This document shows positions 20,681 through 31,352 of a DNA stretch of 64,000 nt, piece by piece. Both the position numbers and the translations under genes were made by a program. Origin of the DNA: Lepidodermella squamata (taxonomy: Eukaryota; Gastrotricha). The notes under the pieces were generated by a model. The model made no database searches. It saw only the letters and a program-made list of their open reading frames with translations, and had not been told where the DNA came from. The DNA is taken from assembly GCA_047495785.1 (NCBI GenBank), contig JBLDXI010000004.1:2046001-2110000 (forward strand). Direction: 5' to 3'. The stretch's first letter is position 1. Each line of letters opens with the position of its first letter.

Positions 20681-21232
20681 TTAAATCGAGTTCGAAATTC
20701 GCAACGCCGTTACCACCTGGTTATAACTGGCCGGGAGACTATTCAAAATAAGTACAATATATTGAGAATCCGGCAGGTTCGAGCTTAACGCGGTCAGTTG
20801 ATCGCGAATTCGCCTCAGACGATGTAGGTGATTCGTAAGGGATTCACCCTCACGTAGCGTCGTAGTAAAAAGTTGTTGTGTTAAATACATCACGTTACCA
20901 GTCGACGGATTCTCAAACCGAGCCTTGAGTGCAGTCATGATTGTCTTAGCGTTGTCCGAGTCAGGCAGCAGCCCAAGAATTGACGCGGAAATACTGCAAA
21001 TCATGTGACCTGTTGCGCGAAGGTGCTTCTTCAACCAAAGCACATGCGCAGCCGGTTCGACCGTCGGCGAAGCAACGCGGTCCCAGTCGGGTTCGGGGTC
21101 GGTTCCAGCAACAACACCCCAGAGATCAGCCGACACGAGATTGATGCGAACTTGCTTGAACCATGCCGTCCAGTTATCAGCTCCAGTAAGAGTGATAGGA
21201 TCACTTTTAAGGTGGTGGTGGTTGTCAGTCAT
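20681..21232 (-). pseudogene. Copia gag capsid region
   Basis: A 183-codon frame starts at an ATG (21230-21232) 109 bases inside the 5' LTR edge. It has the copia gag pattern: LTGADNWTAWFKQVR near the start, a middle block that includes TLREGESLTNHLHRLRRIRD, and LNSLPASYNQVVTAL near the end (UBN2/retrotran_gag family). It stops in another frame just before the zinc knuckle. Confidence 0.85.
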
Positions 21233-21325
21233 CGTATGAATACAACCAACAAAATTTAAGGTAGCGAATTTACGGCAAAATAGAGCGAAAAATACAGCGG
21301 TGAAATATTGCTTAGTTGCAAAATT

Positions 21326-21340
21326 CTGGGCCCATAACCA
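21326..21340 (-). promoter_or_regulatory. Copia primer-binding site for half-tRNA-iMet
   Basis: The plus-strand sequence CTGGGCCCATAACCA next to the LTR repeats the anticodon arm of animal initiator tRNA-Met (CUGGGCCCAUAACCC). The element RNA (minus strand) can therefore pair with the inside of that tRNA instead of its CCA end. Drosophila copia is known to be primed in this unusual way by a 5' fragment of initiator tRNA-Met. Confidence 0.8.
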
Positions 21341-21341
21341 A

Positions 21342-21565
21342 TGTTGGTAAGCAGAGTATAAGTCCCAGTTTTGTGACGATACGAGTTAGATTTATTTTCA
21401 AATTCACAGCTATTTATAGTGACAATTGTTTGGTAAACAATAATGATTAATGACAAGCTATCGATAATGAGCGTCGATGCGGTTTTGAGAATAATATATT
21501 AATATTTAACAATTAAATATCGATCAAGTATTTATATCGAATAATAACCTAATCAACTTTCAACA
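21342..21565 (-). repeat. 5' LTR of the copia element
   Basis: A 224-bp LTR with TG...CA ends (TGTTGAAAG and CCAACA on the minus strand). A TATAAATA box at 21529-21536 on the minus strand is suitably placed in U3 to start element transcription. The LTR abuts the duplicated GTTTG at 21566-21570. Confidence 0.92.
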
Positions 21566-21570
21566 GTTTG

Positions 21571-21993
21571 CGAAGAAGCACAGTTGTTCCAAGCACAGAA
21601 GAAGCAGGAAAAGGGCTTTCTATACTTAATAATCCAGAGAGAAGCGCTCAAGTTATGCAGACGAGCTTCACATTTTTCTAAATGACCAAATGAATATGTT
21701 TTATTTTACGTCCTCCTTTCGGGCATTGTGATGGTAATTGAATAGAAAAAAAGGAGAAAGCCTTACCTGTGAGGGTTTAGGGGACGATTGACGGCACATT
21801 TTTCTAAATGTAATTGAAATAATAATAAATATTAATAATTATGTAGGAAGTGTGCTGGAGATTATACAGAGTTGGCTTTCAAACATGGATTCTTAATACT
21901 AGCATAGCAGTTAAAGCAGCAGCAGCAGCAGAGTCGCTGGTTGCCGACGCCAGTTTGCCCGCAGTCTTCCACGGTGCAATCGTCGCAAGTTAT
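21571..21993. other. Copy-A flank resumes after the copia insertion
   Basis: Non-coding; 21590-21660 (AAAAGGGCTTTCTATACT and nearby blocks) and 21838-21993 align to 51478-51811 in copy B. Contains a CAG-repeat run at 21918-21931. Confidence 0.6.
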
Positions 21994-22167
21994 TCAACCT
22001 CGATCTCTGATCGTGCAGTTGTTAGCGTAGTTGTTTTCACTGAAGAAAAACGTAAAAGAATGATATAAATGGAAAATGCGAGTTTAAGCTTGAAGTATCA
22101 CTCACATTATGCAGTTCTGAAAACGGATATACACGTACTGTTGCGGCGGAAATAAGGAATGCACGTC

Positions 22168-23748
22168 GATAATAAAGGATTATTCTATAGCTAGCCATAG
22201 AGAAATGAAATTTCAGCTATAGAATAATGCTATTCCTACATACGCACGACACCTCTAGGCCCCCTAAAAAGGGTGCAATGGGTTCATAAGGGTGATTTCA
22301 GGATAATCATTTCGAGAAAATAAAACATCCAACTCAAAATTTCACGAAAACAATTCTTCGTTTGAAAACGAGAAACACTTTTCATTCGCCGATTTTTTTC
22401 TTGTTTCCAACTTGATTTTTGGTAAACCTTCATTCGTCGTCGAAATCTTCATGATCTCCGGCTGGCCGAAGCATCAGTGGTCAAGACTCAAGTCCCAAGA
22501 TCATCAGTTGCCATGGTTTGATCGATTCTGGAAACGAGCGTTGCCTCTCAATCATGAAGCCACTCAAATCAGTCGCTTGCCAGCTGGGTTCACGCAGAAA
22601 TCAATGCATCTCTACATCGCGGCTTGCGGCGTTTGGAAGACTGGCAAAAGTAGAAGCCATCAGCGATATCCAGGGCGCGGCGGAAAATAATCATGGATTT
22701 GGGTCAATTTTGCCGATCGAAGAATCGCCGAGAAACCAGTCATCGTCGCCTTCAACGTTGCTATGGCTAGTCGCTGAATTTCCGTTGCTGCTCAAAACCG
22801 CGAATTTGGAGGGAAAACCGGATCTGGGAACGTTCATAAAAGACGTCCGAAATTGTTCCACTTTTTTCGACCCCCACCCTACCTCTTGTCCTACTTTCGA
22901 GCACCCCCCTCAAAATTTTCTTGAGAAACGTAGAAATTAGCTTTTGAACTGTGCGAGGCTTGAGAGTATGTAGTCCTTTCTATAGCTGCTAGCCGCCAAC
23001 AGTCATTGCAGGCATTTCCATGGGGCTTTTCACTGTCTCATTTTTTGGCATTAGTGCGCGTTGGGGAGAAGAGCGGGCGACTAAATGACACTAACTGATT
23101 GGTGCACTAACAGCCAATCCTAGTGCGTACATTTGGGGACCTATTGGCATTCAATTTAACTCGCTCTCTGATTGGTTGAAATACACGGGCGCGACAATGT
23201 TGGCGTGCGTAGACGCGCGGCTATTGGTTGCGTAACAGGTGCGCGCAATGATGCCGAGTGCGCTGCGCGGACTAATGCCACACTCAACAGCGCACTAATG
23301 CTGCTGCTGTAGCTACTGCTGTTTGCTCTCGTCCGACTCGTTGCGTACCCCCTAGGCCCTGTTGTCCGATTTTCGGGACCCCCCACCCCCCCCCCCCTAA
23401 AATCTCGGACGTCTTTTATGAACGACCCCTCTGCATCGCGACGGCTATCAGCAAGAGATTTTGACGACCTCGATTTTTGCCTAATTTTGTCAAATTTTTC
23501 TGTTTGCACGTGAAATCCGTGAAATTGCTTTCAAGTAAAATTTAGTTTTTCGCTGTTTTTGTGACTTTCCTACGATCCACGGGAAAATGCGTTTTGTGGG
23601 GTTTTCGAGGCAAATTCTGAGCAAAATGCTGGCCAAATTTGTGGCAGTTTCATGCCATAGAGAAATTATTGGTTGCCATAGAGAAATTCATTGTAACCAT
23701 AGAGAAATCAAATTTCCCAATGGCTAAATTTTACCATGCGTATGTAGG
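22168..23748. mobile_element. Composite transposon insertion in an intron of the copy-A gene
   Basis: Copy B has continuous DNA here (joining ACGTC to ATTATTTGTATC near 51980), so about 1.58 kb was inserted into copy A. The ends carry inverted ATTCCTACATACGCA / TGCGTATGTAGGAAT sequences. A 50-bp hairpin (22179-22228, arms ATTATTCTATAGCT) and repeated CCATAGAGAAAT motifs also occur (22195, 23654, 23679, 23698). No open frame looks real. Superfamily not assigned. Confidence 0.65.
22826..23428. mobile_element. Inner TIR element with CGTTCATAAAAGACGTCCGA ends
   Basis: A 20-bp sequence at 22831-22850 recurs in inverted form at 23405-23424, extended at both outer ends by G-rich bases. About 600 bp, non-coding, nested within the larger insertion. 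Termini reading TTCATAAAA...ACGTC resemble those of some animal cut-and-paste transposons, but I cannot name the family with confidence. Confidence 0.6.
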
Positions 23749-24471
23749 AATATTTGTATCAGGATGAAAAGGTGTGAAAACGTGACGTTAATGATTAGGC
23801 TAACCTCTGCGGATTGCAGTTGCGATGGAGACAGTTCAAACAGTTGCTGAGAACGGTAGCTTGATTCTTGCCGAAATTCCTCGCAGTTCGTTCGCACATT
23901 GCCTCGGTGATGTTTACTATGGTTTCGCACGATATTTGGCAACTTGACGTTGGTGCAATTCTCAGGCTGGTCGGTGGCGTAGTCGATCCAGGCTTTGCAC
24001 TTGGTCTGGTTTGTATTCACTTTTGGGCTGTAAATAAAGCCGATATGAGCAACAATGAAACACTCTACGTGTATTATGATTCGACTCACTCGTACAAGGC
24101 CGTGTTGTTCACGCTCAAACACCTGCGTACGTACGCGAAAGCAAGTTAAAGTAGGTAAGGCATTCAGCAGGTAAAAAAGTGTGAATTCTCACCGATGGCA
24201 CAGCAGAAGCTGCTTGCCCCTGGATTCTTGAGCCAGCGACGACGAGTGATTCGAGAGATTCGATGAGCATCTCGTCCTGCAATCAAAAGTTGCAGGAAGT
24301 TACAAGAATGCTGTAAGATATAGTATTAGGATAGTATTAAAAGCAGCTCACCTAATGATGTTACTGACGGTTCTGGCGATGTTCGTGCAAACTGCAAACG
24401 TTCGATGGCTGATTTTGCATCGATGCGAAAGCAGCGAGACACACCACGGCAGTAGCCAATCTCGCGATCAT

Positions 24472-25740
24472 AATTCAGTCGGTTGTTGTTGAACGTGCGA
24501 TGAGTGAAATGCAGAAATGTCTGCAGAGCGCCTGTATATATATTTTATAGCGATCGGTTGTAGCGAGCGGCGCGCGCCATACTCGCCGCCGAGGTCGCGG
24601 CAAACGAACGCCGGTAGACTTAGTTAGTTGAAGCTGAAGTTGAGCGTCACGAAACCTTTGTTGGCAGCAGAAATAAGTGCCCTGTGTAGTAGTAGTAGTT
24701 AAGTCGTAGTAGGAAAAGCAGTCAAATAGCCAGCAGCATCGTGTTGCGTTCTAGTCACTGGCGGCAGCTGTAAAGACGTAAAAAAATAGAGAAATTGAAC
24801 AATTAAGAGGCGTCAATTACCGGAGTCGCGCCAAGTCTAATCGAATGAACGTCCGACCATCTCTGCACTCATTGACTCAGCGGGTAGTGTGTTAGATGAT
24901 ACTTTACTATGCTATCATAACACGTGCAAACATGACACGTTGAACGAAAAAGAATGGCATCGTGATGATATTAGAACGAGAAATAACGGAATACTCACTG
25001 GCTATATAGCCATGCAGAAATAAAAATTCCGCCCGATCTTGAACCCCGAGTGAGTTTGGCGAACGAATCGAGAGGTTCCTCAGAGCGGTTCCATCAAAGC
25101 GTTCCATTAGCCGTGCGCGTGTAGGAAGAATAAATCCGACTGGAATATCCATGATCGGCTAGATCAGAAAACAGGAGAATGAAGGGCTCGAGCAAAGAGA
25201 ATGAGAAACGAAAAATTGCATTTGAAACGGCACTCGCGGCCTGCCGTCACTAGAGACGTGACGCAGGTTTAGCTAATATCTAAACATCCGAAGTCCGCAT
25301 GCAGCAAAACAAATAATTTCATGAGGTTCAAATGAATTTTTCAAATATCTTTCAGTCCTGCTCTTCTGGCAATCATAGCTAATCTGGAATCAGCCATGAA
25401 TGAACACTTTGTTGAGCTCATCAACATCAAGTCGGCGATGTGGCATCGTATGAGTGTTCAGTTTTCAATTGTTCAATTGCTTCGCGAGATTCGCGTCGCT
25501 GTTTCACGTAAAGAAGAAGAAAAAACAATGCTATTTTACAATTTTCACGCGCGTCGGTTGTAAAATTTACATTCATGAATGAAACCTAAAGAAGAAGCAG
25601 TTCATGTGCATTGTTTCTGGGGTTTCGTGATAGTCACCTAACTGAGGAAAAATGGCAAGAATATTACACTCAAGCTAAAACTTTGAAGCACAATTGATTG
25701 AAATAAATCAGGCAGAGTCAAAGATAATATGATTCAATAA
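24472..25740. other. Copy-A distal flank, shared with copy B
   Basis: Aligns in blocks to 52672-54045 and ends where GATAATATGATTCAATAAC is last shared (about 25722-25740). It includes the upstream region of the broken secreted gene and a weakly open block at 25397-25564 paired with 53608-53793. The two differ enough in length and frame that I do not call them genes. Confidence 0.55.
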
Positions 25741-27404
25741 CCGTGTAACGGTGACGGGTTCTCGCGATCACGGGATCATGACCGACGACCCGACTTGTAT
25801 TTTAGGCAAAAACGATTCCCGACAAACTAAGAAACTAGGCGGTTTTATTATTGCTAAGGCTAGGCTAATTCATGATCACCGAAACGGTAGATGCTTATTT
25901 CAAGTAAAATTGGGCTTTTTATAGCCACTTCTAGGCTGTTTCTAGGCTGCCGCGGTGCATTCGATAGATCAGCGTCGTCCTCCTCCTCTTCACGCTCTTC
26001 GAACACGGCTTCGATCACCGATTCTTCGGATTGAATGCTCTGATAATAGTAGCAACAACAACAGATGTTATGAATGATTGTTGATTTTAAATTAGTGGGT
26101 GACCCTGATTAAAATATTATTACTAATAGCAGAATTTAGTAGACGCGTGAAAACAAAAATGATACGACGATTTCTTATAGTGATTAAATGGTTGAATCTA
26201 TGAGAAAAATCATTTGGGGCTGGTGAATCCTTATGTATGGAAATGCGTTGAACCGATTCTAAATAGCACTCACTAGAATTTAAATTTAGACTTTTGATTT
26301 TTTTGTTATCCTATGGTGTGAAAAACGCGATAATTGTACTTACTTTATCGGCCATTTTCTCTCGTTATCTCGTAAAATGTGCTCGCAAAATTTAGCTTGT
26401 CTAGAACATGAAAAAAATGCATGTGAAAATATTTTATTTGCGGTGTCGGCCATGTGATAGGGTGTGTTGGAGTTGAAAATATCTGGGGGTACTCTATTAT
26501 TGTGGCGCTCTATGAATGAATGTGAAAACCGCCCCTGCTTTCCAAGCGACATACGAAGCGATTAAAATCGTAGAGTTCGAGGCGTTTGAGCTTTTATACA
26601 GATCTGTGGCGCGCTTTTATTATTATATTGGACACGCATGCCGTGAGTGCGTTCCCCGCCGGGTGGTCACTTCACCCTGGCTCACTTGGCGTGCACGCCA
26701 GCCGGTAATGTTACCTTTTAATTTCGTGACTCTCATCATTCCAGATGGCTTGCCACGGCGCCCCGCGTCTACCGATTCCTTGTGAAATCATGCATAATTA
26801 CCTGTGGCGCTCCGATCTCATGATAATGTAATTATGCCAATTTATGTGTGTCAACAGCAACCAAATTGAATAAAAAAAAGGATGATTGAAAAAAAACCGT
26901 TTCACATTTAACAGCCGTAACAGCAGTATCAGCAAAAGTGGTAGCCGCATCATTCCATGTGCATATCTCTCGGATAAAAAAAAATACCGAAACAGGCAGA
27001 TGAATAGTTGTCATATTTTATTAGTCAAAGCCGCACACTGCACACTGTGACTGGAACAGAAAAAATCCGAAACACTCGGAAACCCCAGACTGTTATTACC
27101 GATCGAAAATACTGAAAAAACCCGATCTCGATTTTATTGGGATTTCCGAAAATACCGAAAAAACCGATATCGGTAAGAACGGACCTTACTCAGGTATGCA
27201 ACCGATCGGTTCCTAGAACAGAAAAATACCCGATTTCGGAAGAAAAGGGCCTTACTATTCATCAGAGATCGCTTAATCCTCAAAAGCGGACGTCGTGCAC
27301 GGTATAGAATGACTATGACGACCCCAAATCACGATTTTAAGGCGCCCGGCCGCACACGAAGAGAGCTTTGAACTAATCGATGAAATCAAGTATTATTTTT
27401 TTAT
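25741..27404. other. Intergenic DNA between cassette A and the MULE
   Basis: No supported gene. It has one low-complexity run of CCGAAAATACCG-like units around 27060-27190. The 9 bases before 27405 are the target duplication of the MULE. Confidence 0.5.
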
Positions 27405-30400
27405 AGACGTGGCTATGTGAACCCAGGATTGTGTATCACGCAATGGCTATGCGTACACACTGTGTTTGCGTGATTGGCTACTTGAACACAGCGGGCGTTA
27501 ATACCTGGGTATGCGCTATTGGCTATGTAAACACACTCGTTTTTAACCGGAAAACACTATATTAACAGCGGAAACGAACCTTCTTTATTCCAAATTTTCC
27601 GCTGATTTTGTTTAGAAAAAGGTAAGACATATAAACAGAACAACACCAAAGTAAGAAAGCAGTAAAAAACTAGTTTTTGCGATTGAAGACTTTCTGCGGC
27701 TTGCCCTTCATCCGGCCAGAGTCCTTGCCTTGTTTGAATACAAGCGGCTCGCCGGGGATAAACGTCGTCACCCGCTCGACTTCCAGGAGTTCAGTTTTAA
27801 CCGCCGGCAACCGGCCACGACGTGGCGCTGATGGAAACGTAGTGAGCAAGCGATTTTTCAGGCATTGTAGAAGATGACCGCGCATCCGCGACGCCTCGAA
27901 CTGTGCGCGCCGGGGATCGTTGCCAGTTAACAACTCGACGCAATAGGCGATCGCGTATACACCGCAATCGTAGCCGTTGACTTGTTGGCTCACCGGTAAG
28001 ATGTGCACCGGAATTTCGCCATTGACGGCCGACGTTGAATAGCGCTCGGTAATTTGTCTTCGAAGCGACTCGGTGATGGGCCCTGCAAGGCTGTTCATTA
28101 ACTTGACGCCGTGCGGTAATTGACCGACTGTGATGGTTGAAGTTGCGACCCAATGGTCACTTCCGCAGTGGTGCAGCTGAACCGTCGGTGTTGTGGCCGG
28201 TGAAAATTCAAGCTGTGACAGGAGAGGCGACTCGGCATTAACGCCCGTGGGACGCATCATGTCAAACAGCTTGTTCGCAGCGTGCATGTGAATGTCAGTG
28301 AGGTACGCAGTAGTGAGCAACTCGTCGTAGTCGGCCGGGCGCATGCCGAGCTCGTCCGTGACCGCGCACTCGACGTCACCAGGCACCGAGGCGACCGGAA
28401 GCGGTGGCGATAGAGAGGTGGGCGCGGAGGCGGGTGAGTCGATAATCGGTGCGATAATAGCTTGTTGCTGCGGTAGCGGCTGCGGCTGTAGTTGCTGCTG
28501 TAGTTGTGGCAGTGGCTCGGGCTGTTGTTGCTGCTGTTGTTGCGGCTGTGGCTCGGGCTGTTGTTGCTGCTGTTGTTGCGGCTGTGGCTCGGATAGTTGC
28601 TGCGGTAGTGGCTGCTCTTGCCGCAAAGCCGGTTGTGTCTCCAGAGGCTGCATCGGCTGATCCTAACAAAACAGAATTCTAATAAATTCAAAATTCAATT
28701 TAAACAGAAAAACCGACCTTTTCGATTATTTCGAACGCCTTCCCAGCTCGGATGATATCAGCCAGCTTTTCAAGCTGCTTGTAGTAGCCTTCAAAAACGC
28801 GGTTAGGATGCTGAGAAGCGAGATCAGCGAGGACCAGGGTAAGTTGCGAAATTCTGCGATAACGAGCGGCGTTGTCGGCCGGCTTCCTCGACTTCACGGC
28901 GAAAGTTTCAGTAAACTTGTAGGCCGCAAACTGCTCTTCGAAATCCGCTTCAACGAAACTTCCCGGCGTCGTGTCCTCAGTGGCCCGGGCGTTGTTGAGG
29001 CGAATGAAGTCGTTGAAGTAACGGCTGTGAAAGAGCCCCTTCTCGAATAGCGGCAGTTCGAACTTCGAGCGCAAGAAAACAATGTGATGACACGGCAGCG
29101 CGAGTTGAGCGAAAAAAGAACAATTGCAGCTCGTCGGCGTCGTGTTGTAGTCGACGTCGTCTCTGTCAAATTTCTCGCGCACCCCCACGCCGTGAACCAG
29201 AGAGAGGGCGCGTGTTTTGAATCGCTTGAGCGAGCCATGGTAGTGCTCGAGGGCGAAGCTGTAATGCGAAAAAGTTAAAAATCCAACTTAAAAATCCAAC
29301 TGGGAGATTCAACTTACTCGGAAATGTGGTATGATGCCTCGTCCAGTAGCTTCTCGAACTCATCGCCGCGGCGAACGGCGCGTTTGACAACGGTCTTCTC
29401 GGCCCGGCGGCGCGCAATGGAAGAGAGAAGGAAGGGAACGAAGACAGGCATCGGCGGCTTAGTCGAAAACTGCGCGCACATCTCGCCCTTGATGGAGCCG
29501 AAAAATCGCTCAACTCGACCTGTTGTATTGGTCAGCAAAATCGGGTAGGCACGACGAGCGTACAGTGCCCACATCTCAACGCAATTAAGCCAATTACGCT
29601 CGAAATAATCGGCGAGTGATTGCTCCTGCGTGCGTGCGATTTTCACCGTCACGTGCTGCGGAACTAGTGCGCGCCAGGCCTCAACAGCCTCCTTAAAGGC
29701 CTCTTCCCGCCGCGCCTTAATCAGTGCTTTTAACGCATCAAACACCTGGGTCTTGTATTCGACTAGATCGACGGCGTCGTTGTTGCGAATTGTGGCGATG
29801 ACGTTCCGCATGTACTTGAGCACGTGAAAGATGCACAACAGGATGACGCAGCCGGGGAACAACTCGCGCAAGAGATCGATTTGGTCGAAGTCCTTGTCTA
29901 CCATGAAGAACCACGGGCCGGCGCCGTAAATCGCCTTGAACTCTTGCAACATTGCCTTGACGTTGTGCTGGCGTTCGTCGGCGAGGAGAGAGACGGCCGC
30001 AACCCGGGTGCTTCCGGTCAGCGGGCAGAGGTAGACAAAAGTGCACAACTTGTACTTCTCGACGTTGGTCTTAAAGGTGGTGTCGAGCAAAATACATGAC
30101 GGCTTGAACTTATTGACGTCGTTAACCATCTGATTTGTTGCGATAAACAACATATCGACGTTGCCCTTGTCGTCGCGGGCGGTGCGCACAACGCCATCGC
30201 CCTCGTTAACGGCGGCCAGGGTCTCATCGAGGACACGCGCGTTCTCCTCGGGGCTGAGCCGGTGTTTCTGCGAAAAAACGAACCGCGGTAAGATAATCGG
30301 TAAAATGGGTAATAACAAAGTCTAATTACCTGGGCTAAATTGTGAAGTTGCTTTGCAGTAATCACCTTGTTAGTCGCATTGCTCAGATGGTGCGCAACGG

Positions 30401-31118
30401 TCGACACCTTGGCGTTGTTGTGCAAATGGGACAGGACTTCAGCTTCCTGCTGCGGGTCGAGGCGGCGATTGAAGGAATACATGGCCCATCGCTCGTCGGT
30501 CAAGTCGTGGTTATGGAACCGCACGACTTGCGTGATCTTGACGACGCCCGACTTGTTGACGGTGCCGAGGATTTTCGCTGGGCAGCCGGTGAAGCCCAAG
30601 TGTTGATTCGGCCGATCGCCTGACGTGATGTTTTCCTTGTGACGGTAGCCATGAGTGCAGAGGATTCTCACCGAGTTGGTGTCGGAACTCGGAACTGCGG
30701 CAGACATAGGGCTCGCGTACTTCGTCTCGAAATGTAAGCAAATGCTTATAAACGAGGTCGTGGCGCGACTGAAAACGGTCGCCCACCTTAATATCCTTGA
30801 TAATATCGGACTGACTGGTAATAACTGACTCGGACATGGTAAGTTTTATGGTTAACATGACCCTGTTTTACCAGCATTTATAGCCTATGGTCCACAATGA
30901 GTCTTCCGCTTTCAATAATCACCTCATTATTACCGATTAAGTGAAAAACCTGTAGTTACCGGGGTCGGTACGCTTAGCCGTTTCCGCACACACAGTGGGT
31001 GTGTTCAAGTAGCCAATCACGCAAACACACTGTGTTCAAGTAGCCATTACGCCACACACATTGGGTACGCATAGCCATTGCGTGACACACACTTTACTGG
31101 GTTCACATAGCCACGTCC
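27405..31118 (-). mobile_element. Complete Mutator-like element (MULE) with Ulp1-like domain
   Basis: It is flanked by a perfect 9-bp target duplication TTTTTTTAT (27396-27404 and 31119-31127), the hallmark of Mutator-like transposons. The termini are inverted repeats (AGACGTGGCTATGTGAACC / GGACGTGGCTATGTGAACC) of about 90-130 bp. Within them the units TGGCTATGCGTAC and TGGCTACTTGAACACA recur, so the ends are internally repetitive. One four-exon gene fills the interior on the minus strand. The element is compact and structurally whole, apart from a likely frameshift near its transposase start. Confidence 0.92.
27670..30837 (-). CDS. MULE transposase fused to a Ulp1-like cysteine protease
   Basis: Exons on the minus strand are 30330-30837, 29318-30267, 28718-29258 and 27670-28662, with GT-AG introns of 50-62 bp in compatible phases. 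Exon 1 encodes a FAR1/FLYWCH-like DNA-binding region, with an apparent +1 shift around 30700-30740. Exon 2 holds the MULE DDE core: Asp in ILLDTTFKTN, Asp in FFMVDKDFDQ, the CIFHVLKYM block and Glu in RVERFFGSIKGEM. Exon 3 has a SWIM zinc finger (CNCSFFAQLALPCHH). Exon 4 starts with a long Gln/Pro tract and ends in a C48-type protease fold with SDHWVA and QQVNGYDCGVYAIAYC. The position that is normally the catalytic Asp is Asn here (LMNSL). Ulp1 proteases process SUMO; a use in transposition is unproven. The start is the first in-frame ATG at 30835-30837. Confidence 0.85.
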
Positions 31119-31352
31119 TTTTTTTATCTGTGTCTGTGTCTTCAATTTTCACTGATTTTTATGAAATTTCCCTAATTTTCCTACAATTTTCAATTTGTTT
31201 CCAAAGTATAAAAGAAAGAAGAAAGCCATGTATATTCACAGATTTGTTCATTTCTAGCGCGCACCTTTGATACCACTATTCTATCCGATTGCTTCAAGAT
31301 AGCGACGATAATTATTAAATGACGGCGCGCGCTCGCGCTCTTCATTTGACAA

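Larger units (their letters stand above)
8653..21565 (-). mobile_element. Ty1/copia LTR retrotransposon, minus strand, with nested insertions
   Basis: The element is bounded by matching LTRs (TGTTGAAAG...CTTACCAACA read on the minus strand) and a perfect 5-bp target duplication GTTTG at 8648-8652 and 21566-21570. The order from right to left is 5' LTR, tRNA primer site, gag, zinc knuckle, protease, integrase, RT, RNase H, an env-like frame, polypurine tract, 3' LTR. Integrase before RT defines the copia group. The coding frames carry several frameshifts and are cut by at least five later insertions, so this copy is dead. It interrupts the region after ABCC A: the sequence before 8648 and after 21570 lines up with continuous DNA in copy B, so it inserted after the cassette was duplicated. 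Confidence 0.93.
21994..24471 (-). pseudogene. Broken copy of the secreted 14-cysteine protein gene (copy A)
   Basis: All six exons of the intact gene at 51812-52671 can be found in order, with the start ATG at 24469-24471 and the final TGA at 21994-21996. Compared with copy B, exon 1 has a 7-base insertion (a repeated GTTTGCA-like string). The main exon has lost 14 bases after the codons for KLPN, and the penultimate exon has gained 2 bases and ends in a stop. Each change shifts the frame. A 1.6-kb transposon insertion sits in the intron between the main and penultimate exons. The TATA box upstream is also degraded relative to copies B and C. No working product is expected. Confidence 0.85.

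Noticed and set aside
22412-22940. Two overlapping plus-strand open frames in the intronic insertion
   Set aside because: No conserved motif, low-complexity ends, and absent from copy B; treated as chance open frames in a transposon.
28343-28660. Cysteine-rich plus-strand frame resembling a metallothionein
   Set aside because: It is the reverse of the Gln/Pro repeat in the MULE gene (CAG read as CTG/TGC).
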